A stretch of 41,066 bases of DNA from assembly GCF_001647275.1 (NCBI RefSeq), contig NZ_LRMM01000045.1:1-41066 (forward strand). The letters run 5' to 3'. Both the position numbers and the translations under genes were made by a program. Shown one piece after another: positions 23,700 through 31,567 of the stretch. The DNA is from Rufibacter ruber (lineage in GTDB: Bacteria > Bacteroidota > Bacteroidia > Cytophagales > Hymenobacteraceae). A model generated the notes under the pieces. The model did no database searches, was not told where the DNA came from, and saw only the letters and a program-made list of their open reading frames with translations. Every line of letters starts with the position of its first letter. Position 1 is the stretch's first letter.

Positions 23700-25325
23700 A
23701 TGACTACAGCCGAACTTCTTTCGCTTATTTCCACGCGGGTAAACGACAACACCACAGGTGACATCACACCCGATGACCTTCGCGTGGTGTTAAATAGTAT
23801 AGCCGAATCCATACCATCTTTCGCAGCAGTACAACAGGGTGGTGGTTTCGGTCAGGGGAACAACAAAGTGTACATAGGGTGGGGAAACGCACCAGATGGG
23901 AACGGGAACATCCGTCTGAAGCTGACCGTGGACGCGACCGATCTTGGGAACTTCGTTCTGGACACACATCTGGCGAGTGCCATGAGCACAAAGGCGAACG
24001 CGAACCACACCCACAATGACATCTATTTTTGGGATTCAAGAAGCGTGAACAGTGCACCGAACTACTATGGTTTCAAAATGATACCAGAGTTCAAGACATC
24101 GACCGTGATCGGGATCACTGGTGGTGAAGCCTTCACTGGTCTGATCACCGTGGCTCCGTGGGATGGAAAAACGTCTGGTGGTGGTGGCAAGAACTACCAG
24201 ATGGGGTTTAACGGGAACAAGCTGTACCTTCGAAACGGAGTCGACACGACGTGGGGTTCTTGGGATACTGTGGTGATGAACAGCGAAGTCACCAGCAACA
24301 ACACAGCCAACACTGTCGTGAAAAGGGATGGGAACGGAAATTTCTCAGCTTCGAAAATTGTGGCTGGTAGCGGTTTTGAATTACTGAACCACGGCACCAA
24401 CGGTCTGTACAACGGAAACGGTGACAACGCCACCAGAACCACCCACAACATAATACTGAAAGGCCACAACGGTATGGCTTTTAAAACATATGATGATTCG
24501 GTCACGGGTCTTCTGGACTTCCGCGCTGGTTCGCTTGACCTGAACGGGTGGATCACTGCCAGATCTTTCGTGAACGACATCACGTCTGGTGAGAAACACT
24601 ACAAATTCAACTCTGGAACCGAACCGCTCGGCTTCGGTATGTATGGACATGCCGACACACTCGGCTTCTTCGATTGGCAGAAAAGCCATTCATATTTACA
24701 TTTCATAAGGAACACCAAAGCCGCTCATTTCGGTGGTGACGTGAACACGGTCGGTGACATCAACATAATCAAGAACCACCCGTGGTTGACACTGGATTCT
24801 TCTTCGACTGGATCTGACACGGTCGAACAGGCCGCTGGTATCTCTGTGGGTGAAGCTGGCCAGAAAGGGAACGCAGCCGTCCATATCACATACACTGGTG
24901 ATGGATTTTCAAACGTCGGTATGGGTACGGTGACCAACGCGGTACCACAGTACAACGTGTTAAAAATGCACTATCTGGACAACATCGCGAGGTTCCAAGG
25001 AAACATCACTTCGGCTGGCTCCATCACCGCGACTGGAAACGTGACATCGAATTCGGACGCGAGGTTGAAAGACAACGTGGTTTCGCTTTCTGGTGCTCTG
25101 GACACCGTGATGTCACTGGACGCGAAGACCTACACCCGAAACGATCTGGATCACAAACAGGAAATCGGGTTCATCGCACAGGAAGTACAACAGCTTCTTC
25201 CGTCGCTTGTTCACCAGAACGGTGACACCGACATCCTTTCGCTGGATTACGCGAGACTGACCGCCGTACTGGTCAACGCCGTGAAGGAACTCAAAAAAGA
25301 AATCGATGATCTGAAATGTCAGTAG
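23700..25325 (+). CDS. Tail fibre with C-terminal S74 chaperone
   Basis: 541-residue receptor-binding fibre. The N-terminal 60 residues are helical and likely attach to the baseplate. The shaft (about 80-440) is a beta-rich Gly/Asn repeat region. From about residue 448 there is an intramolecular chaperone of peptidase family S74: SNSDARLKDNVVSL, DAKTYTRND, QEIGFIAQEVQQLLPSLV, ending in a coiled coil (VKELKKEIDDLK). This domain trimerises the fibre and then cuts itself off at the Ser of SDARLK. It overlaps the Hint-protein gene by 10 nt. Confidence 0.88.
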   Translation: MTTAELLSLISTRVNDNTTGDITPDDLRVVLNSIAESIPSFAAVQQGGGFGQGNNKVYIGWGNAPDGNGNIRLKLTVDATDLGNFVLDTHLASAMSTKANANHTHNDIYFWDSRSVNSAPNYYGFKMIPEFKTSTVIGITGGEAFTGLITVAPWDGKTSGGGGKNYQMGFNGNKLYLRNGVDTTWGSWDTVVMNSEVTSNNTANTVVKRDGNGNFSASKIVAGSGFELLNHGTNGLYNGNGDNATRTTHNIILKGHNGMAFKTYDDSVTGLLDFRAGSLDLNGWITARSFVNDITSGEKHYKFNSGTEPLGFGMYGHADTLGFFDWQKSHSYLHFIRNTKAAHFGGDVNTVGDINIIKNHPWLTLDSSSTGSDTVEQAAGISVGEAGQKGNAAVHITYTGDGFSNVGMGTVTNAVPQYNVLKMHYLDNIARFQGNITSAGSITATGNVTSNSDARLKDNVVSLSGALDTVMSLDAKTYTRNDLDHKQEIGFIAQEVQQLLPSLVHQNGDTDILSLDYARLTAVLVNAVKELKKEIDDLKCQ

Positions 25326-26104
25326 GTTATTCAAACATAAGGATGTCAGACGTGTATCTGGAGATCTACCAGACGAACCCGACTGGATCATACACGCTCC
25401 AGTCGCTGGTTTGGGCTTCCACGCTTCCGAACCAGTCACCGCCGTACTCACTGAACGCCTTCGCTGGCTACACCCACATCACGTGTCCAGCCTACGGGTA
25501 CTCACACAGCTACTGTGACTCTTCGACTGGATACCAAGGTGTGGACGTGTACCATGACGGCGCGTGTGGCTACTACCAGTACAACAACGGTTTGTCATGT
25601 GACCCGAACTGTCTGGTCGCTGGAACGCTGGTGACGATGGCAGACGGTACCACCAAACCGATCGAAGAGGTGGTGGTGGGTGACGTGGTTCAGAGTTATG
25701 ACATTCAGGGTCTGGACAGAGACAACGAGACCGAAGAATATGTCAGGAACTGGTCTGTTCCTTCTCTGGATCACAGCGTGGTGACCGCCACCGTCCAGAG
25801 CACCAAGAACGCCACGGTTCCACGGGTGATCTCTTTCAATTCTGGTATGTTGGTGGCTTCGGCTTCCCACGCCCACTTCGTGTATGACGGCGAAAAGTAC
25901 TTGTTCAAGAAATCCACGGCGGTGAAGGCTGGCGAGTTTTTCGTGAAAGCGGACGGGTCTCTACAGGAGATCTTCACCGTGACCAATATTGACGAACCCA
26001 CGGTGGTGTATGAAATCAACGTAGAAGAGTGTGACGTGTACACCGCCGAAGGCTTTATCACGCACAATCCAGCCGTAAAAGAACTTGACCCGATTGAACC
26101 ATAA
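25316..26104 (+). CDS. Hint (hedgehog/intein-like) domain protein
   Basis: 262 residues. The N-terminal 98 are rich in Tyr, Ser and Cys (ITCPAYGYSHSYC, DGACGYYQYNN). A Hint domain starts at Cys99 (CLVAGTLVTMADGTTKPIEEVVVGD) and ends VYEINVEECDVYTAEGFITHN, with His250 and Asn251 followed by Pro and only ten more residues. There is no Cys/Ser/Thr after the Asn, so normal protein splicing is unlikely; cleavage or cross-linking as in bacterial intein-like domains fits better. Translationally coupled to the S74 fibre, it is probably a fibre-tip or fibre-processing protein. Confidence 0.75.
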   Translation: MSVGYSNIRMSDVYLEIYQTNPTGSYTLQSLVWASTLPNQSPPYSLNAFAGYTHITCPAYGYSHSYCDSSTGYQGVDVYHDGACGYYQYNNGLSCDPNCLVAGTLVTMADGTTKPIEEVVVGDVVQSYDIQGLDRDNETEEYVRNWSVPSLDHSVVTATVQSTKNATVPRVISFNSGMLVASASHAHFVYDGEKYLFKKSTAVKAGEFFVKADGSLQEIFTVTNIDEPTVVYEINVEECDVYTAEGFITHNPAVKELDPIEP

Positions 26105-26120
26105 AAAATAAAACTATGAA

Positions 26121-26726
26121 TTGAACAAGTCCAACCAAAACCGCAAATTCGTCTTCGGGTTCATGACACCCGTCGATTTCATCACTTCCACATTGGGTCT
26201 GAAGACCAAAACCTTCAACTTCATCGGAAGCATCACCACCACTGTGATCACCACCATCCTGAAGCTTTTGGGTCTGGTGTATTCAAGTCAAGCCGCCATA
26301 TACCTTCTTCTGTTCGTCATGGCTCTGGACTGGATTTCGGGCGCGTACAAAGCCTTCAAACTCAAAAAATTCAACTCTTTCACCTTCCAGAGAATGCTGG
26401 TGAACGTGTTCTTCACTTTGATGCTGGTCGGTGTCGGGTACCAGATGTCTCTGGTGTTCAAAGATCTGGTGGTGATCGGTGACGTGCTCAAATACCTTCC
26501 CGAATTCCTGATCGGTGGTTTCATGTTCACATATTTCTTCTCCATTCTGGAGAACCTTCACCAAGCGGATTCGAAGCTGGTGTCACCGAAGATGTACAAG
26601 TGGCTGAAAACGATTCTGGATCTTGACAGTCTGGTTCCGAAGTTCCTGAAGTCGAAAGGTGTCGCGGTGCCAAGCAGCGAACCCGAAGAGAAAAAAGAAG
26701 AGTCCACCGATGACGCTGGTGAATAA
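26121..26726 (+). CDS. Holin (phage_holin_4-like)
   Basis: 201-residue membrane protein. Transmembrane segments lie at roughly 37-70 (IYLLLFVMALDWISGAYKAF, with the holin-4 pattern of D-W-I-S-G followed by basic residues) and at 85-135 (VFFTLMLVGVGYQM, FLIGGFMFTYFFSIL), with a charged cytoplasmic tail. It permeabilises the inner membrane to release the lysozyme encoded at 1481. The start is TTG at 26121; an ATG 5 nt upstream stops after two codons, which may throttle expression of this toxic protein. Confidence 0.8.
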   Translation: MNKSNQNRKFVFGFMTPVDFITSTLGLKTKTFNFIGSITTTVITTILKLLGLVYSSQAAIYLLLFVMALDWISGAYKAFKLKKFNSFTFQRMLVNVFFTLMLVGVGYQMSLVFKDLVVIGDVLKYLPEFLIGGFMFTYFFSILENLHQADSKLVSPKMYKWLKTILDLDSLVPKFLKSKGVAVPSSEPEEKKEESTDDAGE

Positions 26727-27285
26727 GGTTCTGACAGGTATGGTGATCATACTTGTCATTCTCTTTTTATGGCAGCACCAGAAGACCCAACGCCTGAAGA
26801 CCGATGTGGACGCGAACGCGAGTCTGGTGGCGGTGCTCAGTGACTCCGTACGCTATCACCAAGACCGCCACGGTCGCGAGGTCGCTGAAAAGAGAGTTCT
26901 GGTGATGGTGGTGAAGGATCTGGAAAGACAGAACGCGCTTCTGACCGATAACCAGAAGAAGCTTCTTTCAGAAACGAAACAGGCCAAAGGGGTGAAGGCT
27001 GGTGTCCAGATAAAAGAGAAGGTCGCGATCCGTGACGTGCCCGTTCTGGTGAACGACACGGTGGTGGTCATCGACACACTGGATCTGGAAAATGAAAAGA
27101 CCATCCTTCTGAAAGAGGTGAAAAACGGTACTGAAATTTCCATCACAAATTCGAACCCGATATTTAAAACGGTGGATGTCGATGGTCTGGTAATTCCAGA
27201 GAAAAAGACGTTCTGGAATTCGAGACTATTTAAGTCTTTGATCTTCATCACGGGTGTCGCCACTGGTGTCGCAATTACCCGATAA
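26710..27285 (+). CDS. Membrane-anchored coiled-coil protein, candidate spanin
   Basis: 191 residues from ATG 26710, overlapping the holin by 17 nt; the open frame reaches back to 26659. It has one N-terminal transmembrane helix (VIILVILFLW), a periplasmic helical rod with heptad character (LERQNALLTDNQKKLLSETKQ) and a second short hydrophobic segment at the C-terminus. This suits an inner-membrane spanin that bridges to the outer membrane during lysis. No embedded lipoprotein partner was found, so a unimolecular spanin is possible. Confidence 0.55.
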   Translation: MTLVNKVLTGMVIILVILFLWQHQKTQRLKTDVDANASLVAVLSDSVRYHQDRHGREVAEKRVLVMVVKDLERQNALLTDNQKKLLSETKQAKGVKAGVQIKEKVAIRDVPVLVNDTVVVIDTLDLENEKTILLKEVKNGTEISITNSNPIFKTVDVDGLVIPEKKTFWNSRLFKSLIFITGVATGVAITR

Positions 27286-27296
27286 ATAAAAAAAAA

Positions 27297-27323
27297 CTCC
27301 CGACAGAAAAATTCCATCGGGAG
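27297..27323 (-). terminator. Terminator for minus-strand early operon
   Basis: Stem CTCCCGA/TCGGGAG with a 13-nt loop. On the minus strand it is followed by a T-run (plus-strand A-run 27288-27296). It separates the convergent lysis and polymerase operons. Confidence 0.8.
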
Positions 27324-27388
27324 AAAAAAGAGTATTACAAACACGGTACATTACGTACTTTTATTATATGCGGAAAAAAGAAAAAGTT

Positions 27389-27787
27389 TTAAATGTCTTT
27401 TAAAAGATTTGCAATTTTTTCTTTTCGCAAATACGGGGTCGGGTTCTCCTTCACTTCGCGTCTCAATTGCGCGGCTTCCTTCTTCGTCATTCCCGATTTA
27501 ACCACCACCACGTCTGGCAAAAGCGACATCAAAATGGGTGCCTTCGGTTTTATCAAATTCCAGTAATATTGGAGCGGCTGGATCGTGTGAGCGACGTTGA
27601 TCACCTCACCGTTCACCAGCATTAAAAACACCGAATGTGAGTCGTTCGGAAGTGCCTTTAATTTGAGAATTGAAGGGTGTTCAGTGACACCACATTCCTC
27701 GATCATATATTCACACCATTTCAGTGCCCACTGGTCACCATACTCTTCCCTGAAGGTATAGTGTGATACAAATTGTTTCTTTATCAT
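27389..27787 (-). CDS. Hypothetical protein downstream of polymerase-like gene
   Basis: 132 residues, no family recognised. The N-terminus is mixed (HYTFREEYGDQWALKWCEYMIEECG), a hydrophobic strand pair follows (SVFLMLVNGEVINV), and the C-terminus is a basic helix (GMTKKEAAQLRREVKENP). It starts at ATG 27787, 11 nt after an AAAAAATAA leader that includes the stop of the polymerase-like gene, so the two form one operon. A replication accessory role is possible. Confidence 0.6.
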   Translation of the reverse strand: MIKKQFVSHYTFREEYGDQWALKWCEYMIEECGVTEHPSILKLKALPNDSHSVFLMLVNGEVINVAHTIQPLQYYWNLIKPKAPILMSLLPDVVVVKSGMTKKEAAQLRREVKENPTPYLRKEKIANLLKDI

Positions 27788-27798
27788 TTCCGTGTCTA

Positions 27799-29319
27799 TT
27801 ATTTTTTTATGTCCAGATTCGGCACTGGAAGACCAGCCTTCCCGAACTCTTCGATGATCACCTGTTCGATCATTTCGATGTCTTCCTGACCAGCCAGAAA
27901 CGAGTCATGGACGGTGGTGAAAGGGTGGGTGGCGTTATCGTTCACCAGCACCGCCACGCGGTCGATCATCATCGCACTTTCAAGCCTTTGGAGCAGCATC
28001 GGAAGCGGAAGTTCGCCGCCATTTATGTTCTCACATGCCGCCACCACCATCGGGTACAGGGTGGCAAGCTTCGCCTTCGTCTTCACCGACTCGCCGCGCT
28101 CAGAGAAGAAAGCCGCGAAACACATGTCCTTCACCTTCTTCTTCGGGTAGGTCTTGCCCACACTGGCGAAACGGGCGGTCATGGTCTGGTACACCTCACC
28201 GACTTCGGCAGCGTCCACGAAAGATCTGAAGTCTTCGTACGTCTCGTAATAATACGAAAGGTTGTGGAATACCACCTTCAGGTCAGTGGCTTTCATGCCG
28301 CTCTTCTTCAGGATCTCCATACACTGTTTCGGGTACTTTGTCAGACAGGCCATGAAAAAGAACTGGCTGTTCTTCACGTCCAGTTCGGAAGCCGACTGAC
28401 CGCCGATCATCACGAACTGTCTCAGAACCTTCTTCGTGTTGGTGAAGGGGGTGTGGAACCGCCACCCGTATTCGTCACGTGAATTGATATATACGTTTCC
28501 ATCCTTTATCTCATTGACCGTCACCAGTATATCGTTCATCACGTCTTGGTTCTTGAAAGCCTTGGGATTCGCCACACACCACGATGTGAACTGGTTGATG
28601 TCGATGGTGTCCACCAGATCGAAGACGTTCTGAACCATCGCTGAACGGGTGTTCTCACGGAGGGATTCCACCTTCTTCTGAAGCTTCATCTCTGCCAGTT
28701 TCAGCAACAGACGCGGGGTCTGGTACTCGACTTTGTGGTACTTCCGTGGGTCACCTTCCTTCTTCAGTAGGAGCGGCCACCAGCGGTATTGTTTCGGGTA
28801 CTGACCAGACATGAAGCCTTTGTGACCTTTCTTGTATTCGGTGATGAACTTCGCCTTTTCGAAGAACCTCAGATACGCTTCGTACCGTACACCGCACCAT
28901 TTCACCAGATCATCGGAGTGGACGTTGATATATCCCCACTGGTACGCCCACTTGGTCTTCTTCTGGTCTTTGGTTCTCTTTATGATCATAAGCGAGGCCA
29001 CCGAAAGGGCGCGGTCGATGTCGAACTTCGATTTGTCATCCCACAGCTCTTCCGCTTTCTGAAGTATGGTCTCGATCGAAAGGTTGATGGGTAACCATGC
29101 GAACGACTTCCACTTGTCCGTCTCTTTTTTGATCTCTTCCAGTTTACGCTGGTACGTGCTGCCTTTGGTCTTCCCGACGGCTTTCCCTATGGCTTGACCC
29201 TTCGCCTTTCCGACGGCTTGACCTTTGCTGGTCGGTCTGACTGGCTTCTTCAGCCACTTCTGTGTGATCTCATTCCAGTATAGTCTGGTCTCTGGATGTC
29301 TCTGTCCGTGTGTGTACAT
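27799..29319 (-). CDS. Divergent family A-like polymerase with wHTH N-terminus
   Basis: 506 residues from ATG 29319; the frame extends to 29403 but that part is non-coding in character. Residues about 30-55 are a Gly/Lys repeat (KGQAVGKAKGQAIGKAVGK). Residues 105-185 look like a winged helix of replication initiators (WGYINVHSDDLVKWCGVRYE). The C-terminal half carries polymerase motifs: A at Asp314 (ELDVKNSQ), an O-helix-like B at 394-404 (KVKDMCFAAFF), and C at His471-Asp472 (TVHDSF). HDSF also occurs in single-subunit RNA polymerases, so the template and product are open. It is the likely replication protein. Confidence 0.55.
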   Translation of the reverse strand: MYTHGQRHPETRLYWNEITQKWLKKPVRPTSKGQAVGKAKGQAIGKAVGKTKGSTYQRKLEEIKKETDKWKSFAWLPINLSIETILQKAEELWDDKSKFDIDRALSVASLMIIKRTKDQKKTKWAYQWGYINVHSDDLVKWCGVRYEAYLRFFEKAKFITEYKKGHKGFMSGQYPKQYRWWPLLLKKEGDPRKYHKVEYQTPRLLLKLAEMKLQKKVESLRENTRSAMVQNVFDLVDTIDINQFTSWCVANPKAFKNQDVMNDILVTVNEIKDGNVYINSRDEYGWRFHTPFTNTKKVLRQFVMIGGQSASELDVKNSQFFFMACLTKYPKQCMEILKKSGMKATDLKVVFHNLSYYYETYEDFRSFVDAAEVGEVYQTMTARFASVGKTYPKKKVKDMCFAAFFSERGESVKTKAKLATLYPMVVAACENINGGELPLPMLLQRLESAMMIDRVAVLVNDNATHPFTTVHDSFLAGQEDIEMIEQVIIEEFGKAGLPVPNLDIKK

Positions 29320-29340
29320 TCTCTTTTGGTTTGTTTTAAA

Positions 29341-29350
29341 GTATATATAA
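29341..29350 (-). promoter_or_regulatory. Possible early promoter for the polymerase operon
   Basis: Minus-strand TTATATATAC, 22 nt before the ATG at 29319, followed by an A-rich leader (AAAACAAACC). It resembles the GATATATACT elements of other early genes. Confidence 0.4.
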
Positions 29351-29727
29351 ATGTGGCGGGTCTCCCTTGACCACTTTCGACACTTATATTCACACAAAAC
29401 CAAAAGTTTTATTTACTGATCACATTTATTTAATAAGACATAAATAAGACATAAATAGTACATATATCTGTCTTTATTCACTGAGACAAATATGATATAT
29501 ATACTTGTCTTTTGCTGACCATCTACTGGTTGAATAATTCTGGAATACTCTGTCTGACTGGTACGGTCATCACTGGCGTTCTGACCGTACAAACCCAAAC
29601 TGAATAATGACTTCAGATAATTATGATTCCATATCTCTTTCTATTTTATATCTTCTTTAAACCAAACCCAAACCAAACCAGATCATTCTTTATTTCATCT
29701 TCCCTTTCCAGAGTTTATCCTATCAAT

Positions 29728-29822
29728 AATGTATAACGATTTTTTTTTTGGGCAAAGCAAAAGAAGGTATGACCGCGTGTGGAAATAAGCCGTACCTTAA
29801 TGTATAATGAAATTTTTTTGGG
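29728..29822 (+). repeat. Near-identical 24-bp direct repeats
   Basis: Copies at 29728-29752 and 29799-29822 share AATGTATAAYGA, then a T-run and GGG. Between them lies AAGGTA...TACCTT (29764 and 29793), a hairpin over a GTGTGG stretch. These could be iterons or duplicated promoters. Confidence 0.55.
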
Positions 29823-29970
29823 TATTTTTAAAAGAGATTCAAAACAAAAGAAGATCTGATCATATAACCAGTATTACGTCATGGTTGGGGGCGAGCGCAG
29901 CGAGACACCAGCCTTCCAAAAATAAGTCATAATATTTTGACGAAAAGCCGAAAGGGAGAAGGTGCACCGT

Positions 29971-29980
29971 GATATATACT
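29971..29980 (+). promoter_or_regulatory. Possible early promoter for small-gene cluster 1
   Basis: GATATATACT followed by GTATAAAAATAA, 23 nt before the first early ATG at 30003. The same decamer occurs at 31529. Confidence 0.45.
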
Positions 29981-30002
29981 GTATAAAAATAATAGAAACG
30001 AG

Positions 30003-30449
30003 ATGATGAATATGATCAAACGATGGTTCGGTAAAACGGAAGAGACCAATAAAAAAGAGAAGACCATATGGATCGATGTATCAAAGCAGATACGGGAAGA
30101 AGCGGAATACCAGAGGCGAGAAGAAGAAAGTAGAAAGTGTGAAGAAGCCAGTCGGCTCCGAGAAGTTCTATGTGAGCAATTTGATCAAGTCGCCAAAGAA
30201 TACGGGTTTCACGAAGGGTTCAAATGGTGGTTCTTCTCATACTTCGAAGCCAATATGGTGAAGGATGAAGTCCGATGGTTTCAATTGAACCCGCGATATT
30301 TTGTTAAAATCAGTGATCTCGAACGTGATGGTTACATCATAAAGGAACCAGTTTTGAAATGGAGTGATTTGATTCCGCTGGCAGAACGACACAGCGAATT
30401 TCAGAAAGAAATTGAAGAGCGTCCATACACGAAATATGTCAGACTATAA
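30003..30449 (+). CDS. Early hypothetical protein 1
   Basis: 148 residues, no family recognised. A basic start (MMNMIKRWFGK), a highly charged helix (REEAEYQRREEESRKCEEASRLREVL), then an aromatic stretch (FKWWFFSYFEANM) and a mixed C-terminus. First gene of a four-gene overlapping cluster behind an early-type promoter. Start at ATG 30003; ATG 30012 (MIKRWFG) is also possible. Its stop overlaps the next ATG (TAATG). Confidence 0.6.
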   Translation: MMNMIKRWFGKTEETNKKEKTIWIDVSKQIREEAEYQRREEESRKCEEASRLREVLCEQFDQVAKEYGFHEGFKWWFFSYFEANMVKDEVRWFQLNPRYFVKISDLERDGYIIKEPVLKWSDLIPLAERHSEFQKEIEERPYTKYVRL

Positions 30450-30628
30450 TGATGACCGACCACAGCCACAGACCATACGATCCAGAAGACTTCAAACGTC
30501 GGGTCGAAGAACTCACCAGAGTCGCGGAAGAAGCACTGGTGGAAGCCAAAGCAGAAAACAGAAAGAGGAAGATCCAGCGCGTACTGGATCACTTCGAAAA
30601 AGAAGACCAGAATGATAACAAAGTATGA
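30449..30628 (+). CDS. Early small protein 2 with KIQxxLD tail
   Basis: 59 residues beginning with two Met codons at the overlapping TAATG. It is a charged helix (DFKRRVEELTRVAEEALVEAK) ending RKRKIQRVLDHFEK. The ending is shared with proteins at 30612, 31568, 32098 and 32588. A longer Arg-rich frame from 30412 covers the same DNA but looks like a shadow. No function is known. Confidence 0.6.
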   Translation: MMTDHSHRPYDPEDFKRRVEELTRVAEEALVEAKAENRKRKIQRVLDHFEKEDQNDNKV

Positions 30629-30938
30629 AGAAGGGGTGATCACCCAACAGCAGTATGAAGACATGATCCGTGACCCGTACCTGTTTTTCATCGATTCTTA
30701 TGAAAAGAACAGGAACATCATCTTCATGTTCAGGACACTCACAGATGATGAAACGTTCATCGCTGGTATATACTACATGGACAAACAGTACGGTCAGATC
30801 ACCGACACCATCACGTATGACCGCCGAAGGGTACCCGTATGGCTCGGTCATAAAGCCCACTGGTTCCAAGATACACCAGAGTACAGAGCCGCCAAACGGA
30901 AGATAAAAATACAGAGACTATTGAATGACATCGAATGA
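30612..30938 (+). CDS. Early small protein 3 with KIQxxLN tail
   Basis: 108 residues overlapping the previous gene by 17 nt. The N-terminus is helical (MITKYEEGVITQQQYEDM), a beta-rich middle (NIIFMFRTLTDDETFIAGIYYMDKQYG) includes many aromatics, and the protein ends RKIKIQRLLNDIE. No family recognised. Likely an early host-takeover protein by position. Confidence 0.6.
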   Translation: MITKYEEGVITQQQYEDMIRDPYLFFIDSYEKNRNIIFMFRTLTDDETFIAGIYYMDKQYGQITDTITYDRRRVPVWLGHKAHWFQDTPEYRAAKRKIKIQRLLNDIE

Positions 30939-31182
30939 CAAATCCGAATTTTACGAAGAGATCCTGACCACGCACCAGAGATATACAAACTTGGAAGCCA
31001 TACTGGTATATCCGAAGCTTCCGAGCCGCTTCAAGGTAAGGTACAGACAACTTCACTTCGTACCACCAGCGAACGCGAACTTCCTTGACCGTAGCGACCT
31101 ATGTGAGATCGTGTGGAACTGGATGGCTCGCGTGGAAGACCTGATCGAAGATATTCAGGACTGGCTGTTGATCAATATGTGA
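30925..31182 (+). CDS. Early small protein 4
   Basis: 85 residues overlapping the previous gene by 14 nt and ending just before a terminator. A helical start (SEFYEEILTTHQRYTNLEAI), a basic strand pair (RFKVRYRQLHFVPP), then an acidic C-terminal helix (RVEDLIEDIQDWLLINM). It lacks the shared KIQ tail. No function can be assigned. Confidence 0.55.
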   Translation: MTSNDKSEFYEEILTTHQRYTNLEAILVYPKLPSRFKVRYRQLHFVPPANANFLDRSDLCEIVWNWMARVEDLIEDIQDWLLINM

Positions 31183-31188
31183 GAAGAA

Positions 31189-31215
31189 GGGGCACCAGTA
31201 CGGTGTCCTTTTTTT
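31189..31215 (+). terminator. Terminator after early cluster 1
   Basis: Stem GGGCACC/GGTGTCC (one wobble; 31190-31196 with 31202-31208), 5-nt loop, seven-T run. Confidence 0.8.
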
Positions 31216-31279
31216 ATATCTGGACATCTACGAAATAATTCGTAATAATTGATTACAAAAGTGTTCATTTTCACCCGTA

Positions 31280-31370
31280 GGTGGGAAGAAACCTTTGTTT
31301 TCGGTGCGTAAATGGGCTTTTTGTGTCAGGATGAACTGACTGACCATCCAGCCACGCACCCGATCCCACC
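31280..31370 (+). ncRNA. Candidate structured RNA in 350-nt gene-free gap
   Basis: Nested complementary blocks: GGTGGGA (31280-31286) with TCCCACC (31364-31370), GGTGCGT (31303-31309) with ACGCACC (31354-31360), GGCT with AGCC (31315 and 31350), and an apical hairpin GTCAG-GATGAA-CTGAC (31325-31340). It lies between a terminator and the next early promoter. Orientation is assumed plus; it could be a DNA-level structure. Nothing else gene-like was found in 31216-31567. Confidence 0.4.
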
Positions 31371-31528
31371 TGTCTGTTTTGGCCGCTTTTTGACCACTTT
31401 TTGAACATTTTGTTTGCACATCTGCCGTTCTGCCTTTGTAACTGGTTGAACTGGTGTGACTTGGGTGGCTTTGTTTCAGTACTGAGTGTATTGCGACATC
31501 TTTTTTTCGAAGGGGAACACAACTTCTG

Positions 31529-31538
31529 GATATATACT
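31529..31538 (+). promoter_or_regulatory. Possible early promoter for gene at 31568
   Basis: GATATATACT followed by GATATAAGATAAAAAC, 30 nt before the ATG. The decamer is identical to the one at 29971. Confidence 0.45.
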
Positions 31539-31567
31539 GATATAAGATAAAAACAAGTGAGAAAGCG

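Larger units (their letters stand above)
29413..29990. other. AT-rich gene-free region, candidate origin/control region
   Basis: About 580 nt without a credible gene. It holds an AAGACATAAAT tandem pair (29436-29457), a GATATATATACT element (29494-29505), a perfect 9-bp hairpin GTACGGTCA/TGACCGTAC (29561 and 29582), an AAACC repeat cluster (29659-29680), the direct repeat listed below and a GCGAGCGCAGCGAG block near 29891. Its position between divergent early units, beside the polymerase-like gene, suits a replication origin. No DnaA-box search could be run. Confidence 0.4.

Noticed and set aside
25613..26060. Functional splicing intein
   Set aside because: The Asn at the domain end is followed by Pro and only ten more residues, so there is no C-extein nucleophile; called as a Hint domain instead.
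27763..28482. 239-codon plus-strand frame opposite the polymerase-like gene
   Set aside because: Rich in His, Leu and Arg with no domain; it is a shadow of the minus-strand gene, which has polymerase motifs.
29413..29598. 61-codon minus-strand frame in the AT-rich gap
   Set aside because: No coding character, starts inside repeats and hairpins; kept as non-coding.
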